Positions 17,971 through 27,344 of a DNA stretch of 64,000 nucleotides are shown one piece after another. Source of the stretch: Veillonella montpellierensis DSM 17217 (lineage in GTDB: Bacteria; Bacillota; Negativicutes; Veillonellales; Veillonellaceae); the NCBI RefSeq assembly GCF_000426745.1, contig NZ_AUFY01000002.1, positions 95,837-159,836 on the forward strand, in the 5' to 3' direction. The position numbers were made by a program, and so were the translations under genes. The notes below the pieces were generated by a model. It saw only the letters and a list, made by a program, of their open reading frames with translations. It made no database searches and was not told where the DNA came from. How positions within the stretch are numbered: the first letter of the stretch is position 1; the number at the start of each line of letters is the position of its first letter.

Positions 17971-18666
17971 CTATATTTCTAAAGGTGTATATAAACCATT
18001 TTCATTAGCTATTAAAATATCTTTTCGATGTACCTCATATGCATCAGTAACTGGCCATCCAAATTGCCTCTTTCCGAGCTTCCAAACTTCACTGGGTTTG
18101 ACTGTTCCTTCAGGATAAATTCCTATCCCCATAACAAGTGTAACTGTATGATTATCATGCACCACTGCCGTAATAGGGTCTTTTATAAAATGCTTAATAT
18201 CAATAGTCCGTATCTTTTTAGGTGTTATCTTTTCATAAGCTATTTCATGAGCATCATTAAAGGACTTCAACAATTCATTCCAATCAACCTCTGATGTAAT
18301 CGGTCCTGTAACTTCATAAATAGCATAGTTACAAATAGCCATCATCTTTTTTATGCGTTCATCAGTCATAATTTTCCCTTCTATGACTTCTAGTCCTTTA
18401 GGAGCATTGGTATTAAACCGAGTAATAATATTCTCTAATGAGTCCTCATCAACTGTATCCATATCAACATATTCTCTAGACGCAGTGATTCCCAATGCTA
18501 ACGCTGACGAAAAACTAATTTTCATATGAGGGTTAAAACCTTCAGAGTAGGCCATACGTATGCCTGCTCGACGTATAGTTCGTTCAACCGCTTGAGAAAA
18601 ATCTAAATGAGATAAAAAACGTAATTCTTCACCTTTAGTTAATGCCAAACGTAACTTTTTCAACAC
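17971..18666 (-). CDS. DUF2344 / TIGR03936 radical-SAM-associated protein
   Basis: A 231-residue protein of the DUF2344 family that almost always accompanies the large B12-binding radical SAM protein encoded just upstream. Family hallmarks are the N-terminal LRLALTKGEELRFLSHLDF segment and RMAYSEGFNPHMKISFSSAL (about 40-60). No enzymatic motif is visible and its function is unknown; it may help recruit an RNA or protein substrate. The GTG at 18666 has GGAGG 6-7 bases upstream, while the GTG at 18672 abuts it. The start overlaps the radical SAM gene by about 30 bases. In many genomes the two proteins are fused. Confidence 0.9.
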   Translation of the reverse strand: MLKKLRLALTKGEELRFLSHLDFSQAVERTIRRAGIRMAYSEGFNPHMKISFSSALALGITASREYVDMDTVDEDSLENIITRFNTNAPKGLEVIEGKIMTDERIKKMMAICNYAIYEVTGPITSEVDWNELLKSFNDAHEIAYEKITPKKIRTIDIKHFIKDPITAVVHDNHTVTLVMGIGIYPEGTVKPSEVWKLGKRQFGWPVTDAYEVHRKDILIANENGLYTPLEI

Positions 18667-20518
18667 GTCCACCCTCCTTATAATCGATAATAGCTGTATC
18701 TAATTCAGCACAAACATTACACCCTTTACAAGATGCACGTCGACAATCAGGTGTTAGTGCCGCTTGTATTGCCTGATTCCATTCTCGTTTTAAAAAGCCT
18801 TTACTTACAACGGAATCCAAATGATCCCATGGTAATGGTTCATCAAAAGTGCGTTCTCGTCGTGCATAATAGGCAGGATCTATACCACACTTCTCAAATG
18901 CCGCTAACCAAGTATCGTACTTAAAATATTCTGTCCAGCCATCAAACTTACAGCCCATTTTCCACGCTTCCATTAATACAGCTGATAGCCTTCTATCGCC
19001 CCTAGCAAACACGGCCTCCATGTAACCAGTATAGCCGTCATGATAGTGATAAGAAATATTACGATTATTAATGAGAGATTTTAAATATTGCTGCTTTCTA
19101 TGAATTTCTTCTACTTCCTGTTGCCCATACCATTGATAAGGAGAATGTGTTTTAGGTACAAAAAAAGATACACTAACCGTTACTTTTCCATTTCGCTTAC
19201 CCGTTATCTCCCGGTGCAAATCAAGTACTTTATACGCCAAATCTGCAATCCCTGCTACATCTTCATCAGTTTCTGTCGGTAGTCCCATCATAAAATAAAG
19301 TTTAACTGTATTCCAACCTGACTTAAATGCATTCGTACAAGCTGCTAGTAAATTTTCTTCTATTACACCTTTATTAATGACATCACGCATACGTTGTGTG
19401 CCAGCTTCTGGAGCAAAAGTAAGCCCTGATTTTCTAACTTGCTGAACTTTTTTAGCAATATCAATAGAGAAACTGTCAATTCGTAATGATGGTAAGCTAA
19501 CGCTCACCTGCTTATCCTTAAACTCTTCCATGAGCATATCAACTAATTCTGGTAATTTTGAATAATCGGCAGAACTTAATGACATTAAAGAAATTTCATT
19601 ATAACCTGTATTAGCAATGATTTCTTTAGCAATTTCCACTAATCGTTCTGGTGTTTTTTCACGAACAGGCCGATAAATCATGCCCGCTTGGCAAAACCGA
19701 CATCCCCTTGAACATCCACGAAATAATTCTAGAACGGCTCGATCGTGAACAATATCTAAATAGGGTACAACAGGTTTAGTGGCCACATGTACATGTTCCA
19801 TATCTTCAATAATTCTTTTTTCAATATGATTAGGTGCTTCTGGTGCTAGTATATGTAGACCCGTAAAATCTCCTTGTTCATTATATTGAGGCTCATATAA
19901 GGATGGCACATAAGAACCAGGAATTAATGCAACTTTACGTAAGAAAGCTTCCTTTCCTCCTGGAAAGCCTAATTCTTTTTCTTGTTTATATAAATCAATA
20001 AACTCATTCGTCCATTCTTCTGACTCACCAATAGATGCAATATCAAAGAATTCAGCCAAAGGTTCCAAATTATAAGAACAAGGACCACCAGCAATGATTA
20101 AAGGAAAAGACATATCTCTATCTTTTGCCAATAAAGGTATATTTGCTAAATCCAGCATATTAAGAATATTAGTAAAACTCATTTCATATTGTAATGTAAA
20201 TCCTACTATATCAAATTCCTTAATAGCTGTTCTTGTTTCCAGTGAAAATAAAGGAATACTCCTATTACGCATTTCTGCTTCCATATCATGCCAAGGTGCA
20301 AATACACGTTCTGCACAAGCATCGGTTCGTTCATTAATTAAAGAGTATAAAATTTTAATCCCCAAATGACTCATGGCGACTTCGTATACATCTGGAAAGG
20401 CTAATGCCATGGTTACATCGACTTGGCGATGGTCTTTAACAATACTATTCCATTCACCACCAGTATATCGTGCTGGTTTTTCTACATGTTGTAACCAAGA
20501 TGTATCTAATTCAATCAT
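18635..20518 (-). CDS. TIGR03960-family B12-binding radical SAM protein, function unknown
   Basis: Large radical SAM enzyme (627 residues) with a cobalamin-binding-like N-terminal domain (about 1-190), the cluster motif CSRGCRFCQAGM (about 270), the GGPC motif near 125 and a cysteine-rich C-terminus (CRRASCKGCNVC, about 600) that may bind a second cluster. The product of this conserved family is not established. It is followed directly by its DUF2344 partner and by rng, which hints at a role linked to RNA or the ribosome, but this is inference from gene order only. Confidence 0.9.
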   Translation of the reverse strand: MIELDTSWLQHVEKPARYTGGEWNSIVKDHRQVDVTMALAFPDVYEVAMSHLGIKILYSLINERTDACAERVFAPWHDMEAEMRNRSIPLFSLETRTAIKEFDIVGFTLQYEMSFTNILNMLDLANIPLLAKDRDMSFPLIIAGGPCSYNLEPLAEFFDIASIGESEEWTNEFIDLYKQEKELGFPGGKEAFLRKVALIPGSYVPSLYEPQYNEQGDFTGLHILAPEAPNHIEKRIIEDMEHVHVATKPVVPYLDIVHDRAVLELFRGCSRGCRFCQAGMIYRPVREKTPERLVEIAKEIIANTGYNEISLMSLSSADYSKLPELVDMLMEEFKDKQVSVSLPSLRIDSFSIDIAKKVQQVRKSGLTFAPEAGTQRMRDVINKGVIEENLLAACTNAFKSGWNTVKLYFMMGLPTETDEDVAGIADLAYKVLDLHREITGKRNGKVTVSVSFFVPKTHSPYQWYGQQEVEEIHRKQQYLKSLINNRNISYHYHDGYTGYMEAVFARGDRRLSAVLMEAWKMGCKFDGWTEYFKYDTWLAAFEKCGIDPAYYARRERTFDEPLPWDHLDSVVSKGFLKREWNQAIQAALTPDCRRASCKGCNVCAELDTAIIDYKEGGRVEKVTFGIN

Positions 20519-20616
20519 AATACCTCCATATATTCAAAGTTTTATAGTAACAAAATGAGTATAATACCATGTGATATGTAGTAACTCAATCTTAATCTAT
20601 GTATAAAACAGAAAAA

Positions 20617-20660
20617 CTACTCCTCATATATTTATAGATGCTAATTATACTAAGGAGTAG
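20617..20660 (-). terminator. Terminator of the mre-rodA operon
   Basis: Stem CTACTCCT/AGGAGTAG (20617-20624 and 20653-20660) with a long AT-rich loop, followed on the minus strand by TTTTTCTG. It lies about 80 bases after the rodA stop. Confidence 0.7.
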
Positions 20661-20739
20661 CACTATTTCTAACGCATATCTATCGATCGAGTATAACTTA
20701 ACACTTATAAAGTATATTTTATTTATTTCATCCATTAAC

Positions 20740-21846
20740 CTACTGGAACATAAGTTTTTTACGTTGCATAGCAATATTTAATAAAATTCCTACACTGAAC
20801 ATATTAGTTGTTAATGCACTGACACCATAACTGATGAATGGCAAAGGAATCCCTGTTACAGGCATTATCCCCGTAGTCATGCCTACATTAACTAGTACTT
20901 CAAAGGTAAACATAGAACCTATACCCGTAGCCAATAACATGCCAAAATTGTCATTGGCACTATAAGCAATACGAATCGCTCGATAAATTAATGTAAACAA
21001 TAACAATAAAACTATTACACATCCAATAAACCCTAGTTCTTCACCAATTACGGAAAAAATGAAATCTGTATGATTTTCTGGCAAGAAATTCAATTGACTT
21101 TGGGTTCCTTCAAATAACCCTTTCCCCATAATTAATCCTGAACCAATAGCAATTTTTGATTGAATAATATGATAGCCAGATCCAAATGGATCAATATCTG
21201 GATTTAAAAAGACCAATATACGCTGTTTTTGATAAGGATGTAATAAAAACCAACCAAACGGTGCTGCTATGACAGCAATACCTGCCATAATTTGCACTAA
21301 ACGCATTCTAACACCAGCAATAAATAGCATACCTACCATAATCGCCATATATACTAAGGAAGTTCCTAAATCTGGTTGTTTGAATACTAGTAACATAGGT
21401 ATTCCAATATACACAACTACAGGTAACAAGCTTTTAAATGTCGTAAATGTACCCACCCTATTTTCTAATAATCGAGCCATACAAATAATCATTAATAGTT
21501 TAGAAAATTCAGAAGGCTGAATGGTAATACTTCCTATTTGAATCCATCTTTGAGCGCCTAGAGCAGATGTTCCGACAAACATAACAGCTAATAACATTAG
21601 CAAAGTAATTATGTAGATTGGCTTAGATAATGCTCGAAATCGATGATAATCAAACCATTGCAAGGCAATAACTAATATTACATTAACGAAAAAAAAGACA
21701 AGTTGTTTGGTAACTAGACCTGTAATAGCCAGTCCTTCTTTATTAACATGCGTAGCACTTCCAATGACTGTAACACCAATTCCAACTAATAAAACCGTAC
21801 AAATAACAATTGTCCAGTCCCATTCTCTCCATATTCGTTGCCACAT
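20740..21846 (-). CDS. rodA: Rod-shape-determining peptidoglycan polymerase RodA (SEDS family)
   Basis: Membrane glycosyltransferase that polymerises glycan strands with PBP2 (368 residues, about ten helices). SEDS signatures seen are GAQRWIQIGSITIQPSEFSKLLMI (about 98-121), KQPDLGTSLVYM (about 160) with the catalytic-loop aspartate, FLPENHTDFIFSVIGEELGF (about 250) and the C-terminal GIPLPFISYGVSAL (about 330). It is the last gene of the elongasome operon, downstream of mrdA and the minD-like gene. FtsW is excluded mainly by the mre/mrdA context. Confidence 0.93.
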   Translation of the reverse strand: MWQRIWREWDWTIVICTVLLVGIGVTVIGSATHVNKEGLAITGLVTKQLVFFFVNVILVIALQWFDYHRFRALSKPIYIITLLMLLAVMFVGTSALGAQRWIQIGSITIQPSEFSKLLMIICMARLLENRVGTFTTFKSLLPVVVYIGIPMLLVFKQPDLGTSLVYMAIMVGMLFIAGVRMRLVQIMAGIAVIAAPFGWFLLHPYQKQRILVFLNPDIDPFGSGYHIIQSKIAIGSGLIMGKGLFEGTQSQLNFLPENHTDFIFSVIGEELGFIGCVIVLLLLFTLIYRAIRIAYSANDNFGMLLATGIGSMFTFEVLVNVGMTTGIMPVTGIPLPFISYGVSALTTNMFSVGILLNIAMQRKKLMFQ

Positions 21847-21854
21847 ATAATCTC

Positions 21855-22886
21855 CTATCTTCTACGTACTAAATGAGACCACTTCATAGATTTTTGCCTA
21901 TGTAATAATTGACTAATCGGTGAAAGCATACGATGCATCCATGTACTAGATGTCACTGGATTATCATTCGATTCTCTTTCATCATAGTTTTTTCTATAAC
22001 TATCATCATGAGAATGATGATTAGATGCAGTATTTTCACAATTAATCTGTATGTTTGTATCTTCTTCAGAATTTTCTTCTACTATTGTATCTGTATTTAC
22101 AGGTTCTACCTTTTGTGAATCTATGACACTAGTAAATAAATTATCATATGTATGCGTTAAACGATTCTCATCGATGGCCATACCAGTTTGTGTAAATGTA
22201 ACAAGTGGCTCTAACATTGTGAGAAGCCACTCAGGTGCTAATTCATGTAATCGTCCTTCTTGGGTATACGAAATGATATCCTGATGATAAGGAATAATAG
22301 TAGCTAATTTTTCAACTCCCACAGTTGACATAATCGTATTAATATCTAATTCACTACATACACTTTGCGACATGCCATTAATAACTAAAGCATAATCAAA
22401 TTTTCGTTTTTCATGACATACTTGCATAATGCGTCCTACATTGCGCAACGATACCCAAAATGGTTGAGATACAATGATAACTCGATCCGCAATATCAATA
22501 ATGGTATCACTACCTCGACCAATGCCTGCCGGCGCATCAATTAATATATAATCATATTGTTTCGATAAGCGACGCATCATTTTTCGATAATTTTTTCTCT
22601 TTATATCCTCCCAACGTTTACTTTGACACGCTGGTAAGAAATCTAATCGGTCACGTATTGAAATAACTGCCGCATCCATATATTCTGGATCTGCACAAAC
22701 ATCTGTAAGATCAAATACAACTTCATTTTCTTTGCCCAAAACTAGATCTAGATCACGTAATCCCAAATCACCATCTGTTATTAGCACGTGATGCCCATTT
22801 TGACTTAAAGCTGTCCCTAAACAAGTAGTAAGTGTTGTTTTACCAACACCACCTTTTCCAGATACGAGTGCAATTATCATTCCCAT
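21855..22886 (-). CDS. minD: MinD-like ParA-family ATPase with extended C-terminal tail
   Basis: Cytoplasmic/peripheral-membrane ATPase (343 residues). The deviant Walker A GKGGVGKTT (about residue 11), DGDLGLRDLDLVLG (switch I, about 40) and YDYILIDAPAGIG (Walker B, about 115) identify the MinD branch. MinD is usually near 265 residues. Here the fold is followed by about 80 extra residues: an acidic, Asn/His-rich linker and a basic, amphipathic end (WMHRMLSPISQLLHRQKSMK). The end may replace the usual membrane-targeting helix. No minC or minE is adjacent; it lies between mrdA and rodA. Septum-site selection is therefore likely but not certain. Confidence 0.82.
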   Translation of the reverse strand: MGMIIALVSGKGGVGKTTLTTCLGTALSQNGHHVLITDGDLGLRDLDLVLGKENEVVFDLTDVCADPEYMDAAVISIRDRLDFLPACQSKRWEDIKRKNYRKMMRRLSKQYDYILIDAPAGIGRGSDTIIDIADRVIIVSQPFWVSLRNVGRIMQVCHEKRKFDYALVINGMSQSVCSELDINTIMSTVGVEKLATIIPYHQDIISYTQEGRLHELAPEWLLTMLEPLVTFTQTGMAIDENRLTHTYDNLFTSVIDSQKVEPVNTDTIVEENSEEDTNIQINCENTASNHHSHDDSYRKNYDERESNDNPVTSSTWMHRMLSPISQLLHRQKSMKWSHLVRRR

Positions 22887-22915
22887 ATGACTATCCTTTC
22901 TTAAAAATAATTGAG

Positions 22916-24802
22916 TTATATCGTAGAAGGACCTACCATTACTTTCTGATTGTCACTAGTAGTGCCAAATGATTGTTTCACAGCTTCTTTATCATCTTTG
23001 CTGCGTACATTGAAAAAAGCGTCTAGAATTGCTCGGACAATAGGACCTGCTGAGCCAGCACCAAAGCTTCCTTGTTCTACCAGTGCAACTACTACAATTT
23101 GAGGTTTATCATAAGGTGCATATGCAACAAACCACCCATGATCTTTACCTGCTGCATTTTCGGCTGTCCCCGTCTTACCAGCTACAGAAATAGGAAATCC
23201 TTTAAATATTTCCCCTGCCGTTCCCCCTTCTGCAGTAACATCTCGTAACCCATTACGAACTAAATCCATAACACTTTTAGAAATAGGTAAGGTTCCAATT
23301 TTTTTTGGTCCATAAATTTCTGCTGGTGTTCCATCTGCATTATCTATACGACTCACAACATATGGTTGGTATCGTATTCCACCATTAGCTACTTCTGACA
23401 TTAATACTGCCATCTGAATTGGCGTAACTAGTGTAAAAGATTGTCCTATAGCAGCATCAAATGTTTCTCCTAAATACCAATCTTGATCAAATACTTTGCG
23501 TTTATATTCTGGACTTGCTAAATTACCTGTAGCTTCTCCGTATAATTTTATGCCAGTCTTTTCTCCAAGACCATAATATTTAGCGTATTTATTAAGGTTA
23601 TCTATACCAACTCGATTGCCCATTTCATAAAAGTATACATTGTCAGATTTAGCTAAAGCCGTATTAAAATCAAGCCATCCTAATGCTTCTCCTTCTGCAT
23701 TTCTTTTATCAATGAGCCAATGACGACCACTATCAAAAATTTGCTCGTCCGGTGTTACTTTTTTTAAGTCTAGGGCAGCTGATCCTGTTACTATTTTAAA
23801 TGGTGAACCTGGTGGATATTCTCCAGAAATAACCTTATTATCAAATGGATGCCCTGCATCTGTATTTAACTGTGTCCATTGTTGTGTTGTAATGCCTTGT
23901 GCAAACCAATTTGGATTGAATTCTGGAGAGCTCACCATCGCCAACACGGCACCTGTATTAGGATCAAGAGCCACTACAGCAGCGCCTTTAGCGGGAATAT
24001 GCTGTTGTCGTAATAAGGAAATTTGTTTATGAACTGCTTCTTCTGCGACTTTTTGCAATTTTAAATCAATCGTCAAATGAATATCGTCGCCAGGGATTGT
24101 ATGCTTGCGTCCCACCTCAGCAACAACACGGCCACTGGCATCAACTTCTAGTTGTTTTCCTCCATCAGTACCACGTAGAACAGAGTCATACATTTTTTCT
24201 AATCCAGATCGGCCCAAAATAGTTCCTTGATTAACTAAAGAATCAGGATTATTTTTCTTTATCTCTCCAAGTTCTTCTTCACTAATTTCGCCTACATATC
24301 CAAATAATTGAGAAGCTAATGAATCATAAGGATAATAGCGCAGCGGTTCTACATCAATAGTAACGCCAGGAAATTCATCATGATGTTCTTCAATTTTAGT
24401 AACTACATCCATAGTAATGTCAGTTGCTAAACGAATTGGTTCATATCCGCCTTTATGAGAACTAATTTTTTCCTTTAATATATCTGGTATAGTTTTTAAT
24501 AGACTTGCTAAAGAGATAAGTGTTTTTTCATCGATTTCTTTTCCTGTAGGCATAATGGAGACCGTATATGCAGGACGCGATCCCACAAGAATTTGTCCAT
24601 TTCTATCGTACATAATTCCTCGAGCCGCTGTCATAGAAACCATGCGAAGTCGATTGCCTTCAGCTTTAGATTGGTAATATTCACCCTCAATAATTTGCAA
24701 ATATACGAGGCGCGCAATTAATACTAAAAATACGACAATTACTACATATACAAAGACATCAAAACGGCCTGTCTTATTCTTTTTATATAAACTTTCGAGC
24801 AC
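22916..24802 (-). CDS. mrdA: Penicillin-binding protein 2 (elongation transpeptidase)
   Basis: Class B PBP that cross-links peptidoglycan with RodA (628 residues). One N-terminal membrane helix (about 15-38), the pedestal/dimerisation domain with RGIMYDRNGQILV (about 64), and a transpeptidase domain with SPFK (SxxK, in EYPPGSPFKIVTG), SDN (SxN) and KTGTAEN (KTG). The start is set to the GTG at 24802 with GGAGG 7 bases upstream; the ATG at 24820 overlaps the ribosome-binding site. It follows mreD and precedes minD in the same operon. Confidence 0.94.
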   Translation of the reverse strand: MLESLYKKNKTGRFDVFVYVVIVVFLVLIARLVYLQIIEGEYYQSKAEGNRLRMVSMTAARGIMYDRNGQILVGSRPAYTVSIMPTGKEIDEKTLISLASLLKTIPDILKEKISSHKGGYEPIRLATDITMDVVTKIEEHHDEFPGVTIDVEPLRYYPYDSLASQLFGYVGEISEEELGEIKKNNPDSLVNQGTILGRSGLEKMYDSVLRGTDGGKQLEVDASGRVVAEVGRKHTIPGDDIHLTIDLKLQKVAEEAVHKQISLLRQQHIPAKGAAVVALDPNTGAVLAMVSSPEFNPNWFAQGITTQQWTQLNTDAGHPFDNKVISGEYPPGSPFKIVTGSAALDLKKVTPDEQIFDSGRHWLIDKRNAEGEALGWLDFNTALAKSDNVYFYEMGNRVGIDNLNKYAKYYGLGEKTGIKLYGEATGNLASPEYKRKVFDQDWYLGETFDAAIGQSFTLVTPIQMAVLMSEVANGGIRYQPYVVSRIDNADGTPAEIYGPKKIGTLPISKSVMDLVRNGLRDVTAEGGTAGEIFKGFPISVAGKTGTAENAAGKDHGWFVAYAPYDKPQIVVVALVEQGSFGAGSAGPIVRAILDAFFNVRSKDDKEAVKQSFGTTSDNQKVMVGPSTI

Positions 24803-24820
24803 GCAGATGCCTCCAATCAT

Positions 24821-25312
24821 TTACCAAATATACTTTTCTTTTTCCTGCATACGCCACAATAAATAATGTATAAAAACTGCAAGAATTCCATTAACCCATA
24901 TAGTAGGGAATACAAGATGCCACATGTATGTTCCTATTTCAATATCTGCATGAATAGCATATAATATAGCAATTCGAATCACAGAATCTAGCAATGTTGC
25001 AATAGCTACAGTGATACATGAAATGTACCATTGTTCTTCATAAATATGAACACGAAATACAGTTACTACGTACACAACTAGTAAATATGGAAATATGTGT
25101 AATCCAAAAAAGTTAGAAATAATCGTATCATGAATCACACCTGCTATCGTTGCCATGATTAATCCTATTTTACGACCATGCATAGCTGCAATAAGGACTA
25201 TCCAAACCAAGAATAAGTTTGGTATCCACACTTGATGGATAAGAAACGGAAATAGTTGTGTCTGTATAAGTAAGGTCAACAGTCCTAATAAAATATACGC
25301 AATGAGTCTCAT
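24821..25312 (-). CDS. mreD: Rod-shape-determining protein MreD
   Basis: Small integral membrane protein (163 residues, about five helices) of the elongasome. Sequence conservation is low in this family. The call rests on size, hydrophobic pattern, the N-terminal LIQTQLFPFL and WIPNLFLVWIVLIAA segments seen in MreD proteins, and its position between mreC and mrdA. Its ATG overlaps the mreC stop by 4 bases. Confidence 0.9.
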   Translation of the reverse strand: MRLIAYILLGLLTLLIQTQLFPFLIHQVWIPNLFLVWIVLIAAMHGRKIGLIMATIAGVIHDTIISNFFGLHIFPYLLVVYVVTVFRVHIYEEQWYISCITVAIATLLDSVIRIAILYAIHADIEIGTYMWHLVFPTIWVNGILAVFIHYLLWRMQEKEKYIW

Positions 25313-26226
25313 TGTTTCACAGCTCCTTTAACACCTTCTAATTGATCACGTTGAGTCTGTGGTACAAGTTTAAGCGGTTCTTTAGGACTATTCGGAGCCG
25401 TTACAGAGGAGCGTATAATAACAAATACTTCCTCTATATTTCTAACATTTACATTCGCATCAACAATCGCATTCTTTACGAATCCTTCACTATCTATTTC
25501 TAATTTTTTAATATGTCCTACAGGAAATCCTTTCGGATAGATACCACCATATCCAGATGTAATAAGTGTATCGCCTTCTAATATATCTCCATCTTTAGCA
25601 ATATTAACCATAATAGGTTCTGTCGGATTATTACCATTACCTTTCATTACAGAAGCAATCCTTGATTCTGGCCGTTGCACAATGACACCAATTGATGTAC
25701 GTGGATCGAAAATAGTTTGTACTCTAGATGAATGAGGAAATACATCTGTTACAAATCCTACTACACCACTAGGTACAACCACAGGCATATTGATCGCTAT
25801 TCCCTCTTCTGCTCCACGGTCAATAGTAAATGTATTAGTCCAATTGCCATAATCTTTAGTCACCACTGTAGCAACTACCATATCAAATTCAGGATGAGCT
25901 ACTTCAAAATTTAATAATTGCCTCAATCTAATATTTTCTGCCACTACTTCATTATAATCTACTACCTTTTGCGCCATTGTATCGCGTTCTTGTTCTATAT
26001 CACTGAGCGCGGTCGTATTACCGATAGCATTATCAATAACTTCAATCCCTGTATGTAAATTACGTAAAATCGTAGAGGCTCCATAGGAAAATGGAGTAGT
26101 TATTTGTTCTAAGGTTACTGTTACAAATGGAACATGAGTTCGTTGTTTCCACGCATATCCCAACAGTCCTAAAAGGATGCAAGCAATCGCTATAAAAGTA
26201 ATCAATTTACGTTCAGATGAAAACAT
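25309..26226 (-). CDS. mreC: Rod-shape-determining protein MreC
   Basis: Bitopic scaffold protein (305 residues): a short cytoplasmic start, one membrane helix (about 8-24), a periplasmic coiled coil (about 75-110) and a double beta-barrel domain with the family motifs VVPSGVVGFVTDVFPHSSRV (about 146) and DTLITSGYGGIYPKGFPVG (about 220). It shares one base with the mreB stop (TAATG). It links cytoplasmic MreB to PBP2/RodA. Confidence 0.94.
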   Translation of the reverse strand: MFSSERKLITFIAIACILLGLLGYAWKQRTHVPFVTVTLEQITTPFSYGASTILRNLHTGIEVIDNAIGNTTALSDIEQERDTMAQKVVDYNEVVAENIRLRQLLNFEVAHPEFDMVVATVVTKDYGNWTNTFTIDRGAEEGIAINMPVVVPSGVVGFVTDVFPHSSRVQTIFDPRTSIGVIVQRPESRIASVMKGNGNNPTEPIMVNIAKDGDILEGDTLITSGYGGIYPKGFPVGHIKKLEIDSEGFVKNAIVDANVNVRNIEEVFVIIRSSVTAPNSPKEPLKLVPQTQRDQLEGVKGAVKQ

Positions 26227-27263
26227 TATATTCGCCCCTTTCTATTTTTAGATGCAACAATATAACGTGTCATCATAGAAAATTGTTTAGCCGCAACGCC
26301 AAGCCCCCTTGCAACTGTCAAGGATGGATCATCTGGCACATGTACAGGAATACCAATCTCTTTAGCAATGCATTCTGCTAATCCCGTTAATTGTGCACTT
26401 CCGCCTGTTAAAACCATCCCATTTTCCATAATATCTGCTACTAATTCTGGTGATGTTTGACGAATCACATTTTTTATTTCATTAATAATACGACAAATAG
26501 GCTCTTGCAGTACTTCATAAATTTCATAACTATGGATTACACTACGTTTCATCAATCCATTTGATGTATCTCTACCTAAAAATGTATATTCTAGGTCTTC
26601 TTCTGGCATAAGTGCTGTCGCTAATGTACATTTAATTTCTTCTACCGTATCATCGGCTACCATAACAGAAAAACACTGCTTTATATATTGCAAAATTACC
26701 GCATTAAAATCACCGCCACCACATCGAACAGATCGACTGATGACAGTCCCACCTAATGCTAATATTCCAATATCAACAGTACCTCCGCCAATATCTACAG
26801 CCATACTCCCGTAGGAGTCGAAAATAGGAAGCCCACTACCTAACGCAGCCAATACAGGAGTTTCAAGCAAATATACTTCCCTAGCTCCCGCTTGTATAAC
26901 AGCATCTGTCATAGCTCGTTGCTCCACATCTGTCATTCCACAAGGAATTGACATAAAAACTCTAGAACGTCTCACAGACTTAGAAGCTTTATGGATGAAA
27001 TAATTTAACATAGTATGGGTTACACGATAATCAACAATAAAACCATCTTTTAACGGACGCAACGCATCCAACATATCTGGTGTTCTAAGCAATAAACGCT
27101 CTGCTTCACTTCCTACTGCAATGATTCCTTCTTGTTTTGTATCCGTTGCAACCAATGAGGGCTCTGACACTACTATGCCACGTCCCTCCACATATACATG
27201 GGTATTAATACTTCCCATATCTATACTTAAATTTCTACCTAATGAAGAAAATACTTTACTCAT
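26226..27263 (-). CDS. mreB: MreB-family actin-like protein (divergent)
   Basis: Actin-like cytoskeletal ATPase (345 residues) that guides cell-wall synthesis. Phosphate-1 (SIDMGSINTHVYV, about 13), phosphate-2 (AVDIGGGTVDIGILALGG, about 153) and adenosine (LTGGSAQLTGL, about 286) motifs are present but depart from the usual wording. The normally invariant EEP segment after GAREVYL reads ETP (about 135), so one of two conserved acidic residues is a threonine. The organism is likely a coccus, so the role of a complete mre operon is of interest. Mbl or MreBH paralogue status is not resolved. Confidence 0.9.
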   Translation of the reverse strand: MSKVFSSLGRNLSIDMGSINTHVYVEGRGIVVSEPSLVATDTKQEGIIAVGSEAERLLLRTPDMLDALRPLKDGFIVDYRVTHTMLNYFIHKASKSVRRSRVFMSIPCGMTDVEQRAMTDAVIQAGAREVYLLETPVLAALGSGLPIFDSYGSMAVDIGGGTVDIGILALGGTVISRSVRCGGGDFNAVILQYIKQCFSVMVADDTVEEIKCTLATALMPEEDLEYTFLGRDTSNGLMKRSVIHSYEIYEVLQEPICRIINEIKNVIRQTSPELVADIMENGMVLTGGSAQLTGLAECIAKEIGIPVHVPDDPSLTVARGLGVAAKQFSMMTRYIVASKNRKGRI

Positions 27264-27344
27264 ATGATGTATGTCTCCTTTGTACTATCATCATATCATT
27301 TTATCATATTTTCTAGAAATTTTATAAAAAATTTTCAATTTTGC

